From positions 3,534,001 through 3,598,000 of the forward strand of contig NZ_CP082928.1 of the NCBI RefSeq assembly GCF_023517795.1: a stretch of 64,000 nucleotides of DNA, written 5' to 3'. Every line of letters starts with the position of its first letter. Position 1 is the stretch's first letter. Source of the stretch: Pseudomonas fulva (lineage in GTDB: Bacteria; Pseudomonadota; Gammaproteobacteria; Pseudomonadales; Pseudomonadaceae). The notes below the pieces were generated by a model that was given only the letters and a program-made list of their open reading frames with translations, was not told where the DNA came from and ran no database searches. The position numbers were made by a program, and so were the translations under genes. Below, piece after piece: positions 50,729-60,011 of this stretch.

Positions 50729-53700
50729 ATGATGTCGGACGCCCAAGCCGAAAACACCCAGCAGGACATTCTCGACAAGGCCGTGGCCGAAGGCGGCGCC
50801 TACGAGGTGCTGCACAAACGCCTGCAGGAGCAGGGCCTGCGCCTGCGCCAGCGCACCGAGGCGCTCAACGAGCAGCGCCTGCAGGAGTTCGGCAGCAGCC
50901 AGATGGAAGTGATCGGGCGGGTGCGCATCCGGACCGAGAACAACTGCATCGCCCGCGACATCGTACAGGTCGGCGACTGGCTGCTGTTCGGCTACAACGT
51001 GTTCATGGGCCTGAAGAAGGAAACCGCGGTCGCCGACGTGTTCTCCCTCTATCGCCTGGTCGAGGGCAGCGAGGGTTATGAGGCCGAAGCGGTGGCCCTG
51101 GACGACACCTTCCTGAGCCAGAGCGGCTTCGTCAACGACTTCAACGAGCTGTACACCTACTACAAGAACACCCGGCTGCTGCAGCTGGCGATCCGCGACG
51201 GCAAGCTGCTCGCCAGCTTCCAGATCGGCGAACGGATCACCGACATCCGCGTGTTCCGCTGGTCGCTGTCCCTCGACGGCAAGGACGTGCGCTACATCGA
51301 CAACCGCGGCGAGCGCGATATCGCGCTGCCCGCACCCTTCGATTTCGAGTGGCAGAAGACCACCCGCGAGATGACGGTCAACGGCCGCCATCCGCACCTG
51401 AACATCCTCGACACGGTGTTCGTCGAGACGGTCGGCGGCGACCTGACCATCAAGGTCGAGAACAATACCGAAAGCGGCCAGGGCATTTACCGCGAAGAGG
51501 TGATGGACAAGACCCAGTCGCTGGACGATGCGCAGATCGAATACGCCGCCCTGGGCAGCCTGATCCTGCTCAAGGTGCTGCCGTACCGCGAGGAGCAGTG
51601 TCGCTACCTGGTGTTCAACCGCCTGACCCGCAAGGTCGAGCGCATCGACGCCATCGGCCTGGCCTGCGTGCAGCTACCCGAAGACCACGGCATCATCTTT
51701 CCCGGCGGCTACTACCTGCAGAACGGCGAGCACAAGACCTTCGAGCAGTCGATGGCCGGCATGCGCTTCAAGCGCTCGGTGCGCTCGCCCAACGGCGAGG
51801 ACGTGCAGTACATCTTCTACCACCCGGGCGAAGGCCGGGCGGTGCTGCTGACCTACAACATGGTCACCCGCCAGCTGCAGAACCCGATCTTCGGCCACGG
51901 CTACGCGCGCCTGGAAGACGGGCGCATGGTGATCTTCTCCGCCGAAGGCGATGAGCCGACGCGCATCCACCCCATGCAGGTCTGGCAGACGCCGTTCGAG
52001 AGCGAGGAATACGCCGCCCGCCAGCCGGCGCGCAGCGGCTTCTTCGGGCGCATCGGCAATGCCGAGCTGGTGCGCGGGGTCTCCGATCTGTTCAACCTCA
52101 GCCGCGAGATCGACAGCCGCGAAGTGTCGGTGGCGCGCTACAGCCTGTTGTGTCAGAACACCCGCCGGCTGTTCGACATCTACCACTGGCTGAGCGACCC
52201 GCAGTGCGCCGAACTGGCGCCGCTGCTGCGCGAGATCGCCGCCACCGGCGAGCTGGTGCTCGACGAGTTCGAGAAGGTCGAGAGCATTCGCCAGCAGTCC
52301 GCGGCGGCCATGGCCGAGGCCGAAAGCCGCCAGAAGGCCTTGCTGGAAAGCGTGCGCTCGGATACCTGGGACAAGGTCGAGCAATACGTCGAGGCCCTCA
52401 ATGCGATCACCGCCCAGCGTGGCCAGCTGCTGACCATCCGCGACTACCGCTACATCGACGTGGCGCGCATCGACGCCATGGAAACCGCGCTGCTCGAAGC
52501 CCGCGAGCAGACCGCCGCGGCCACCTCGCGCTTTCTGGCCGGCGACGCTGCGCTGCAGCCCTATCACCACGATCTGCAGCTGTTCGACGAGCAGGCGCAG
52601 AAGGCCGAGAGCGTCGCGCAACTGGCCGAACCGCTGGCCGGGCTCAACGAGATGGCCGGCAACCTGGACATGCTGTCCGGGCTGATGGCCTCGTTGCAGA
52701 TCGACGACGCCACCGAACGCACCCGTATCGTCGACGCCATTTCCGAGGTGTATGCCAAGCTCAACCAGGCCAAGGCCCGCGCCGAGCAGCGCCGCAAGGG
52801 CCTGGGCTCGGCCGAGACCGTGGCGCAGTTCGGCGCCCAGTTCAAGCTGTTCAGCCAGAGCATCACCAACGCCCTGGCGCTGGCCCAGGACCCGGAGAAG
52901 TGTGACGAGCAGTTGTCGCGGCTGCTGGTGCAGCTCGAAGAGCTGGAAAGCCAGTTCGGTGACCACGAACAGTTTCTCGGCGACATCCTGGCCAAGCGCG
53001 AGGAGCTGCTGGAAACCTTCGAGGCGCACAAGCAGAGCCTGCTCGACGAGCGTCAACGCAAGGCCCAGGGCCTGCTCGACGCCGCGCGGCGGATTCTCGA
53101 CAGCCTTGGCCGGCGCACCGCCAAGTTCACCGAGGCCCAGGAACTCAATGCCTTCTTCGCCGCCGACCCACTGATCCTCAAGCTGCGCGAACTGGCCGAG
53201 CGCCTGCGCGAGCTCAGGGACAGCGTCAAGGCCGATGACGTCGAGGCGCGCCTCAAAAGCGCCCGCGACCAGGCCGTGCGTGCGCTGCGCGACAAGAGCG
53301 AGCTGTTCGAGGCCGGCGGCGACGTCATCAAGCTGGGGCCGCGCCATCGCTTCGCGGTCAATACCCAGGAACTCGACCTGACCCTGCTGCCCCGTGGCGA
53401 CGGGCTGTTCCTGCACCTGACCGGCACCGACTTTCTCGAGCCGCTGCATGATGCCGAGCTCGACGGCCTGCGCGATTACTGGCAGGTCAGCCTGGAGTCC
53501 GAGTCGGCCGCGCTGTACCGCGGCGAGTACCTGGCCGGCCTGGTACTCGACGCGGCGGTGAATAATACCGACGGCCTGAGCCTGGATCAGCTCAAGGTGC
53601 ATATGAGCCAGCCGGATGAGCTGATCAAGCGTATCCGCGAGTTCGCCGCGCCGCGCTACAAGGAGGGCTACCAGAAGGGCATCCACGACCAGGACGCCAT

Positions 53701-55966
53701 GGCCATCCTGCTGCGTCTGCTGGCGCTGCGCGAAGCGGCCGGCCTGCTCACCTATTCGCCACGGGCCCGCGGCCTGGCGCTGTTCTTCTGGAACCGCTGG
53801 CGCGAAGACGTGGAGGCCGCCCACTGGCCGGAGCGTGCCCGTACCTGTGCCAACATCCGCCAGCTGTTCGGTCGCGACGAGGGCATCCGCCAGCTACGCG
53901 AGGAAGTGCTCAAGGCGCTGCATGGTTTTATCGTCCGCCACCCGATGCCGTTCGACGCCGCGCTGCAGCGCGAGGCAGCCGAATACCTGGTCGAGGAGCT
54001 GACCGCCCCGCGTATCGAATTCGTGGTCAGCAAGTACGCCCGCGACCTGTTCGAGGGTCTGCGCCAGCATCTGCAGGCCGCCCATATGTGGGAGGGCTAC
54101 CTGCAGGCCCAGGAGCGCCTGCGCGGGCGCCCGGACCAGCGCTGGGCACTGGCCGAAAACTGGTTGCAGGCCTATTGCGCGCAGCAGGGTCAGGAACATC
54201 TGCAGGCATACGTCGCCGAGGCCGTGGCCCTGGGCCTGATCGACAGCGACCTGCCGCAGCGCGTCACCGAGGCCGACCTGCAGGTGCGCGTCGAGGGGCT
54301 GCTGGGTGATCACCCACGCATCCAGGACGGCACCCTGAGTTTCGCCCTGCACGATTTCTTCCAGCGCCTGCGTCACCATCGCGAAACCTTCCTGCCCGAG
54401 TTGCAGCGTTACCAGAGCCTGCGCCAGGAGGTGGTCAACCGCGAGCGCACGGCGCTGCGCCTGAGTGAGTTCAAGCCGCGGCCGCTGTCGTCGTTCGTGC
54501 GTAACAAGCTGATCAACGACGTGTACCTGGGCTTCATCGGCGACAACCTGGCCAAGCAGATGGGCACCGCTGGCGAGAACAAACGCACCGACCTGATGGG
54601 CCTGCTGATGCTCATCTCGCCGCCCGGCTACGGCAAGACCACGCTGATGGAGTACGTGGCCCATCGCCTGGGGCTGATCTTCATGAAGATCAACGGCCCG
54701 GCCCTCGGCCACGAGGTGCGCTCCATCGACCCGGCCCAGGCGCCGGACGCCACCTCGCGCCAGGAGCTGGAAAAGCTCAACCTGGCGCTGGAAATGGGCA
54801 ACAACGTGATGCTCTATGTCGATGACATCCAGCACACCCACCCTGAATTCCTGCAGAAGTTCATCTCCCTGTGCGACGGCACGCGGCGCATCGAGGGCGT
54901 GTGGAAGGGCAAGACCAAGACCTACGACATGCGCGGCAAGAAGTTCTGCGTGGTGATGAGCGGCAACCCGTACACCGAGTCCGGCGACGTGTTCAAGATC
55001 CCCGACATGCTCGCCAACCGCGCCGACATCTACAACCTGGGCGACACCCTGGGCGGCATGCAGGAGGCCTTCGCGCTGTCCTACATCGAGAACGGCCTGA
55101 CCTCCAACCCGGTGCTGGCGCCGCTGGCCACCCGCGACATGGCCGACGTCTACCGCTTCGTCGCCAAGGCCGAGGGCAAGCCGTTCTCCGCCAACGAGCT
55201 GTCGCACAGCTACAGCGGCGCCGAGATCAACGAGATCGTCGCCACCCTGCAGCGCCTGATGCAGGTGCGCGACGTGGTCGGCCGGGTCAACCAGCAATAC
55301 ATCATCAGCGCCGCCCAGGCCGACAGCTACCGCACCGAGCCGCCGTTCAAGCTGCAGGGCAGCTACCGCAACATGAACAAGATGGCCGAGAAGATCAGCG
55401 CGGTGATGAACGACGCCGAGCTGCTGCAACTGATCGCCGACCACTACCAGGGCGAGTCGCAACTGCTCACCACCGGCGCCGAGGAGAACCTGCTCAAGCT
55501 CGCCGAGCTGCGCGGCAACCAGACGCCCGAGCAGGCCGAGCGCTGGGCGCAGATCAAGCGTGACTTCATGCGCAACAAGGCCATGGGCGGCAGCGACTCG
55601 GACGTCGGCGCCCGCGTGGTGGCCCAGCTCAACGACCTGGTCGAGGGCGTACGCGGTCTTGCCCGCAGCGAGCCGGCCGCACCAGCGCCTGCCGCCGTGC
55701 CCTGGCAGGAACTGCTGGCCGGCCTGGAGCGGTTGCGCGACGTGCCGCCGAAGGTGGAGGTGGCCGTGCAGGCCGCGCCGCAGCCCGGTGTGCAGGCGTT
55801 GCTGGAGCGCCTGGCCGATGGCCTGCAGGACGGCGTGCTGCCGCTGATCAATGCCATGGACAAGAAGATCGACATCGACCTGGGCACCCACAAGCGCATG
55901 GGCGACATGGCCCAGCAGCTGCGGGAGATCGCCCGGATGATGGGGCAGGGTGGCGAGACGCCGTGA
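50729..55966 (+). CDS. Giant AAA+ ATPase with beta-propeller-like and coiled-coil front half
   Basis: 1745 residues; related proteins carry the label 'DNA repair ATPase', for which I see no direct support. Residues ~60-430 are beta-rich with repeated W/Y-x-G-type strands and may form a propeller. Residues ~490-880 are long coiled coils ('ETFEAHKQSLLDERQRKAQG'). A helical region follows to ~1230. The AAA+ core has Walker A 'PPGYGKTT' (G1300-T1305, K1303), Walker B 'LYVDDIQ' (D1365, D1366), sensor-1 'SGNPYT' (N1413) and 'LANRADI' arginine finger region, similar to MoxR-type AAA+. ATG 50729 and 50732 are both possible starts. Confidence 0.8.
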   Translation: MMSDAQAENTQQDILDKAVAEGGAYEVLHKRLQEQGLRLRQRTEALNEQRLQEFGSSQMEVIGRVRIRTENNCIARDIVQVGDWLLFGYNVFMGLKKETAVADVFSLYRLVEGSEGYEAEAVALDDTFLSQSGFVNDFNELYTYYKNTRLLQLAIRDGKLLASFQIGERITDIRVFRWSLSLDGKDVRYIDNRGERDIALPAPFDFEWQKTTREMTVNGRHPHLNILDTVFVETVGGDLTIKVENNTESGQGIYREEVMDKTQSLDDAQIEYAALGSLILLKVLPYREEQCRYLVFNRLTRKVERIDAIGLACVQLPEDHGIIFPGGYYLQNGEHKTFEQSMAGMRFKRSVRSPNGEDVQYIFYHPGEGRAVLLTYNMVTRQLQNPIFGHGYARLEDGRMVIFSAEGDEPTRIHPMQVWQTPFESEEYAARQPARSGFFGRIGNAELVRGVSDLFNLSREIDSREVSVARYSLLCQNTRRLFDIYHWLSDPQCAELAPLLREIAATGELVLDEFEKVESIRQQSAAAMAEAESRQKALLESVRSDTWDKVEQYVEALNAITAQRGQLLTIRDYRYIDVARIDAMETALLEAREQTAAATSRFLAGDAALQPYHHDLQLFDEQAQKAESVAQLAEPLAGLNEMAGNLDMLSGLMASLQIDDATERTRIVDAISEVYAKLNQAKARAEQRRKGLGSAETVAQFGAQFKLFSQSITNALALAQDPEKCDEQLSRLLVQLEELESQFGDHEQFLGDILAKREELLETFEAHKQSLLDERQRKAQGLLDAARRILDSLGRRTAKFTEAQELNAFFAADPLILKLRELAERLRELRDSVKADDVEARLKSARDQAVRALRDKSELFEAGGDVIKLGPRHRFAVNTQELDLTLLPRGDGLFLHLTGTDFLEPLHDAELDGLRDYWQVSLESESAALYRGEYLAGLVLDAAVNNTDGLSLDQLKVHMSQPDELIKRIREFAAPRYKEGYQKGIHDQDAMAILLRLLALREAAGLLTYSPRARGLALFFWNRWREDVEAAHWPERARTCANIRQLFGRDEGIRQLREEVLKALHGFIVRHPMPFDAALQREAAEYLVEELTAPRIEFVVSKYARDLFEGLRQHLQAAHMWEGYLQAQERLRGRPDQRWALAENWLQAYCAQQGQEHLQAYVAEAVALGLIDSDLPQRVTEADLQVRVEGLLGDHPRIQDGTLSFALHDFFQRLRHHRETFLPELQRYQSLRQEVVNRERTALRLSEFKPRPLSSFVRNKLINDVYLGFIGDNLAKQMGTAGENKRTDLMGLLMLISPPGYGKTTLMEYVAHRLGLIFMKINGPALGHEVRSIDPAQAPDATSRQELEKLNLALEMGNNVMLYVDDIQHTHPEFLQKFISLCDGTRRIEGVWKGKTKTYDMRGKKFCVVMSGNPYTESGDVFKIPDMLANRADIYNLGDTLGGMQEAFALSYIENGLTSNPVLAPLATRDMADVYRFVAKAEGKPFSANELSHSYSGAEINEIVATLQRLMQVRDVVGRVNQQYIISAAQADSYRTEPPFKLQGSYRNMNKMAEKISAVMNDAELLQLIADHYQGESQLLTTGAEENLLKLAELRGNQTPEQAERWAQIKRDFMRNKAMGGSDSDVGARVVAQLNDLVEGVRGLARSEPAAPAPAAVPWQELLAGLERLRDVPPKVEVAVQAAPQPGVQALLERLADGLQDGVLPLINAMDKKIDIDLGTHKRMGDMAQQLREIARMMGQGGETP

Positions 55967-56541
55967 CGCTCTGGCTGTTACCGCGCCTGAAGCTGCTGTT
56001 CGGCATCGCCGCGGTGATGGTCGTGCTGCAGCTGATCAACAGCCTGGACGGTTACAGCCTCAACCGCTTTGGGCTGATCCCGCGCGAGGTGCAGGCACTG
56101 CCAGGCATCCTGCTGGCGCCCTGGCTGCACGGCAGCTGGCTGCACCTGTTCGGCAACCTCAGCGGTTTCATGGTGCTCGGCGCCCTGGCGCTGCTGGAGT
56201 CGCGGGGCGAGTTCATCCGCGCCAGCCTGTTCATCATCGTCGCCAGTGGCGTGCTGGTCTGGCTGTTCGGCCGCACCGGCATTCATGTCGGCTCCAGCGG
56301 CTGGCTGTTCGGCTTGTGGGGTCTGCTGCTGGGCCGCGCCTGGTTTCGCCGCAGCCTTGCCGACCTGTTGCTGGCGGCGTTAGCGCTGGTGCTGTACGGC
56401 GGTTTTTTCTACGGCCTGCTGCCCCAGCAGGGCGTGTCGTTCGAATATCACCTGGCCGGCGCGCTGTGCGGCGGCCTGTATGCCTCATGGCAACGCGGCG
56501 GCCCCAAGCGCCGCACCCGGAAACGGACTCGACAGGGTTAA
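55963..56541 (+). CDS. Rhomboid family intramembrane serine protease
   Basis: 192 residues starting at GTG 55963, overlapping the ATPase stop by 4 nt (GTGA), so translation is coupled. About six helices. Catalytic serine S112 in 'GSSG' (GxSG, residues 110-113) and catalytic His H163 in 'YHLAGALCGG', with the conserved 'H61xxxN65' ('WLHLFGNLSG') that shapes the oxyanion hole. The enzyme should be active. Its tail after helix 6 is very basic ('KRRTRKRTRQG'). Substrate unknown; cluster partners with single membrane helices (YqiK, YqiJ) are candidates. Confidence 0.85.
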   Translation: MTLWLLPRLKLLFGIAAVMVVLQLINSLDGYSLNRFGLIPREVQALPGILLAPWLHGSWLHLFGNLSGFMVLGALALLESRGEFIRASLFIIVASGVLVWLFGRTGIHVGSSGWLFGLWGLLLGRAWFRRSLADLLLAALALVLYGGFFYGLLPQQGVSFEYHLAGALCGGLYASWQRGGPKRRTRKRTRQG

Positions 56542-56543
56542 AA

Positions 56544-57227
56544 ATGGATTTCAATCGCCTTGATCAGCACCTGCGTGACAGCCTCACCGACCTCAAGCTC
56601 AGCAACGAGGAGCGCGACGAGCTACGCGAGCTGGGCAACGACCTGACGCCCGACCACGTGCGCTATATGCGCAACCGCGCCTTCGACCTGGTGCGCGAAC
56701 TAGTCGGCAACCCGGACAATGCCGTGCCGGCCCTGAAGTGGCTGGAGCAGGTGATCAAGACCCTGGAGGTGCGCTGCTCACCGCTGCGCGGGCAGTGCAG
56801 TGCGCATTTCAGCCCGGGTGAAAGCTGCCGCCAGCGCATTCGCGACCTGTGCCGCAACGCCAGGAAATCGGTGGACGTGTGCGTGTACACCATTTCCGAC
56901 GACCTGCTCAGCGACGAGCTGATCGCGGTGCACCGCCGCGGCCTGGCTGTGCGCATCATCAGCGATAGCGAAAAACGCTTCGACGTGGGCAGCGACATCC
57001 AGCAGCTGATCGATGCCGGCGTGCCGCTGCGCATCGACAACAGCCCCTTTCACATGCATCACAAGTTCGCTCTGTTCGATGGCCGCCTGCTGCTCAACGG
57101 CAGCTTCAACTGGACGCGCAGTGCCAGCACCAGCAACGAGGAGAACCTGCTGGTGACCGACGATCCCCACCTGGTCGCCGAGTACCGCCGCGAGTTCGAG
57201 ATGCTTTGGGAGCGCTACCGGCCCTAG
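56544..57227 (+). CDS. Single-HKD phospholipase D-fold protein
   Basis: 227 residues from ATG 56544, 2 nt after the rhomboid stop. N-terminal ~90 residues are helical and acidic. The catalytic part has one HKD motif: H172, K174, D179 and 'NGSFNW' (N189), with E200 downstream. One-motif members (Nuc, zucchini/MitoPLD, bacterial cardiolipin hydrolases) work as dimers on nucleic acids or phospholipids. No signal peptide or membrane helix is seen, so it acts in the cytoplasm or at the inner membrane face. Last gene of the cluster. It overlaps the convergent DUF2157 gene by 4 nt. Confidence 0.82.
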   Translation: MDFNRLDQHLRDSLTDLKLSNEERDELRELGNDLTPDHVRYMRNRAFDLVRELVGNPDNAVPALKWLEQVIKTLEVRCSPLRGQCSAHFSPGESCRQRIRDLCRNARKSVDVCVYTISDDLLSDELIAVHRRGLAVRIISDSEKRFDVGSDIQQLIDAGVPLRIDNSPFHMHHKFALFDGRLLLNGSFNWTRSASTSNEENLLVTDDPHLVAEYRREFEMLWERYRP

Positions 57228-58264
57228 CGGCGCAGCGCCGGCAGAAGTGCCAGGAGACCCGCTGGTAGCTGCCGGCGCAACGCCTCGCTCATCGCCTCCC
57301 GGCGTTTCTGGTAGAGCAGGCCGAGGCCCATCACGCCCAGGCCGATCAGGCTGACTACGACGGGGAACAGCAGCGAGTCCTCGAACACGTTGTGGGCCAG
57401 GTAGCCGAGATAGCCGGCCACGCCCAGGGCGCCGAAGACCATGAACAGTGGACGGCGCAGCAGGATCGACAGGCCGATCAGGCCCAGGTTGATCAGGCAG
57501 TAGAGCGCCTTGCCCAGTTGGCTGCCGCTGTCCATCAGGCTCAGGCCACCCCAGAATGCCGTCAGCCCGGCCAGGTAGCCCCAGAAGGCGAAATCCTGTT
57601 TGCTGCGCCCGTCCACCAGCAGGCTGACGAGCAGGATCACCAGGCCGAACCACAGCGATACCTCGCGGCGCTGCTCCCAATTGAAGTACTCACCGTGCAG
57701 CAGCTCGCTCAAGTCCATGGACATGAACCACAGCGCCACGGCGATCGGCATGACGATGAACGGGAAGGGCAGCAGGCGCAGCACCAGTAAGCCGGCCAGC
57801 ACCGTGGCCACCTCCATGACCAGCCAGCCGCCCTGCACGTAGCGGTAGTAGTCGACGTAGTCCGACTGCGCGTCATCCAGGGGCCACAGGCCCAGCAGCC
57901 TTTGTGCGGCGAACACCACCAGCGGCGTCAGGCTCACCGCCACGGCGCCGAGCAGGCCGCCGGGAATCGGCAGGCCGCGGCGCCACAGGCTGCGCCCGCA
58001 GAGCAGGAACAGCAGCAGATAAGCCGTGCTGATCACCAGCAACGCCAGGTCGCCGATATTCATCCAGGCTTCGGTAAGCAGCCAACCCATGGCGGCCATG
58101 ATCAGCAGGGCGCCGAAGTAATAAGCGATATGGGAGAGCTGGAAGCTGGAGCGCTCAGTGGGGATCTGCTGCAGAAAGGCTAGCAGCGCCTGGTCCTGGC
58201 CGGGCTGCAGGACGCCGGCCTGAACGGCGCGGCTGAGGTCACTGGAATCAACATTCAGCTTCAT
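57224..58264 (-). CDS. DUF2157 polytopic membrane protein
   Basis: 346 residues. A ~45-residue N-terminal soluble segment ('LSRAVQAGVLQPGQDQALLAFL') typical of DUF2157 proteins, then about ten membrane helices ending in a basic tail. The family has no established function. It is convergent with the PLD gene, and the 4-nt overlap of their stops leaves no room for a terminator between them. Confidence 0.75.
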   Translation of the reverse strand: MKLNVDSSDLSRAVQAGVLQPGQDQALLAFLQQIPTERSSFQLSHIAYYFGALLIMAAMGWLLTEAWMNIGDLALLVISTAYLLLFLLCGRSLWRRGLPIPGGLLGAVAVSLTPLVVFAAQRLLGLWPLDDAQSDYVDYYRYVQGGWLVMEVATVLAGLLVLRLLPFPFIVMPIAVALWFMSMDLSELLHGEYFNWEQRREVSLWFGLVILLVSLLVDGRSKQDFAFWGYLAGLTAFWGGLSLMDSGSQLGKALYCLINLGLIGLSILLRRPLFMVFGALGVAGYLGYLAHNVFEDSLLFPVVVSLIGLGVMGLGLLYQKRREAMSEALRRQLPAGLLALLPALRR

Positions 58265-58580
58265 GGGCGTGGCCGTCCTCTCTTAGGAGCCTGTTCACGA
58301 TTCTTATGTGCCTAAAAAGCGGCAAGTACAAAAGCGGCCGTTCGTACTGCGATTTCAAACCTGCTCACATCGGTGGGCTGAAGCGGATCGCCGCCCGGCC
58401 CACCCTACGAGGCTGGCACTATCGGTAGGGTGGGCTTTAGCCCACCACTGCAAATGATCGCTTGCGCCAACTAGCCGTCGAAATCAACAAACTTGTACTC
58501 AAGAATCATGAACGGGCGCTTAGGGTCGCTGCCCGGAAACTGCAGCGGCGCGCCCAGGCATTGCACCTGGGCGTGTTCGA
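58265..58580. other. Repeat-containing intergenic region, 316 bp
   Basis: Between DUF2157 (its start side) and the rhlB stop. It contains the GTAGGGTGGGC inverted pair listed separately and a GGAGCCTGTTCACGATTCTT segment (58286-58305) that looks like the edge of a degenerate repeat. One frame (58462-58755, plus) is open but overlaps rhlB antisense and has no support. Confidence 0.5.
58398..58446. repeat. Inverted GTAGGGTGGGC repeat pair
   Basis: GCCCACCCTAC (58398-58408) and GTAGGGTGGGC (58425-58435), the latter continuing into GGTGGGC-TTTA-GCCCACC (58429... to 58446). Same family as 45137-45180. Confidence 0.7.
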
Positions 58581-60011
58581 TCAATGCTTGCGCGGTACGG
58601 CCTTGAGCAGCTCGTCCGGCGGCATTTCGCAGTGGATCTTGCGGCCGATCAGCTCTTCGATCGGGGGCAGGGCGAAGGCGTCGTCCTCACCGGCGAAGCT
58701 GATCGAGGTGCCGCTGGTGCCGGCGCGGCCGGTACGGCCAATGCGGTGCACATAGTCGTCCGGGTCTTCCGGCAGGGTGAAGTTGATCACGTGGCTGATG
58801 CCGTCGACATGGATGCCGCGGCCGGCCACATCGGTGGCAACCATGACGCGGATCTTGCCCTCGCGAAAACCTTCCAGGGCGCGAATGCGCTTGTGCTGGG
58901 GGATGTCGCCGGACATCTGTACCGCGCTGATACCGTCACGGGTCAGGCGTTCCTCGATACGGCGCACTTCGTCCTTGCGGTTGGCGAAGACCATTACCCG
59001 GGTCCAGTCGTTCTGCACGATCAGGTTGTAGAGCAGCTTGTACTTGTCCGCCGAGGCGACGGCGTAGACGTGCTGTTCGACGGTGTCGCTGGCGACGTTT
59101 TCCGGCTCGATCTCGACGATGGCCGGGTTGGTGGTCCATTGCTTGGCCAGGTTCATCACGTCTTCGGTGAAGGTGGCGGAGAACAGCAGGGTCTGGCGCT
59201 CGCCCTTCATCGGGGTCTGGCGGATGATCTGGCGGACTTGGGGGATGAAGCCCATGTCGAGCATGCGGTCGGCTTCGTCGAGCACCATCACCTCGACCAT
59301 GTCCAGGTGCACTTCGCCGCGCTGGTTGAAGTCCAGCAGGCGCCCCGGCGTAGCCACCAGAATGTCGCAAAAGCGCGACTCCAGCTGCTTGAGCTGCTTG
59401 TCGAAGTCCATGCCACCGACGAAGCTCATCACGTTGAGGCCGGTGTACTTGGTCAGCTCCTTGGCGTCGTTGGCGATCTGCACCACCAGCTCGCGGGTCG
59501 GCGCGATGATCAGCGCCCGCGGCTCGCCCATGTAGCGATCCTTGGGCGGCGGGGTCTGCTGCAGCTGGGTGATGATCGAGATCAGGAAGGCGGCGGTCTT
59601 GCCGGTGCCGGTCTGGGCGCGGCCGATGGCGTCCTGGCCCTTGAGCGTGTAGCCCAGTACGCCGGCCTGGATCGGCGTGCAGTACGGAAAGCCCAGGTCG
59701 TGGATGGCGTGCATCAGCTCCGGCGACAGCTTGAAGTCGTGGAAGCGTGTCTTGCCAGGGGCGGGTTCGACCTTGAAATCCTCGAGCTTCCAGGTGTCGA
59801 CCGGCTTGGGCGCACGTTCGCGGCGCGGCTTGGCGGGTTTGCTCTGGGGCTTCTGTTCGGCGCTGACTGCTTCTTTGGGCGGGCGCGGCTGGCGCTCCTC
59901 GCGGGGAGCGGCGGCGGGAGGCGAAGTGGCTTCGAGGCTCGGGGAGACTGAGCTGTGTGGCTCATTTTCGGCTTTGCCGAATATTTTTTTGAGTGCTTTG
60001 AGCACGGTCAT
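58581..60011 (-). CDS. rhlB: DEAD-box RNA helicase RhlB
   Basis: 476 residues. A low-complexity, proline- and basic-rich N-terminal ~75 residues precede the helicase core: Q motif with 'FPYCTPIQ', Walker A 'AQTGTGKT', 'PTREL', 'VLDEADRML', 'FSATF', and the C-domain '[10 protein letters not shown]'. The order and length match pseudomonad RhlB, which works with RNase E in RNA decay. Only 28 nt separate its start from the palindromic element upstream, so its promoter must lie in or beyond that element. Confidence 0.9.
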   Translation of the reverse strand: MTVLKALKKIFGKAENEPHSSVSPSLEATSPPAAAPREERQPRPPKEAVSAEQKPQSKPAKPRRERAPKPVDTWKLEDFKVEPAPGKTRFHDFKLSPELMHAIHDLGFPYCTPIQAGVLGYTLKGQDAIGRAQTGTGKTAAFLISIITQLQQTPPPKDRYMGEPRALIIAPTRELVVQIANDAKELTKYTGLNVMSFVGGMDFDKQLKQLESRFCDILVATPGRLLDFNQRGEVHLDMVEVMVLDEADRMLDMGFIPQVRQIIRQTPMKGERQTLLFSATFTEDVMNLAKQWTTNPAIVEIEPENVASDTVEQHVYAVASADKYKLLYNLIVQNDWTRVMVFANRKDEVRRIEERLTRDGISAVQMSGDIPQHKRIRALEGFREGKIRVMVATDVAGRGIHVDGISHVINFTLPEDPDDYVHRIGRTGRAGTSGTSISFAGEDDAFALPPIEELIGRKIHCEMPPDELLKAVPRKH

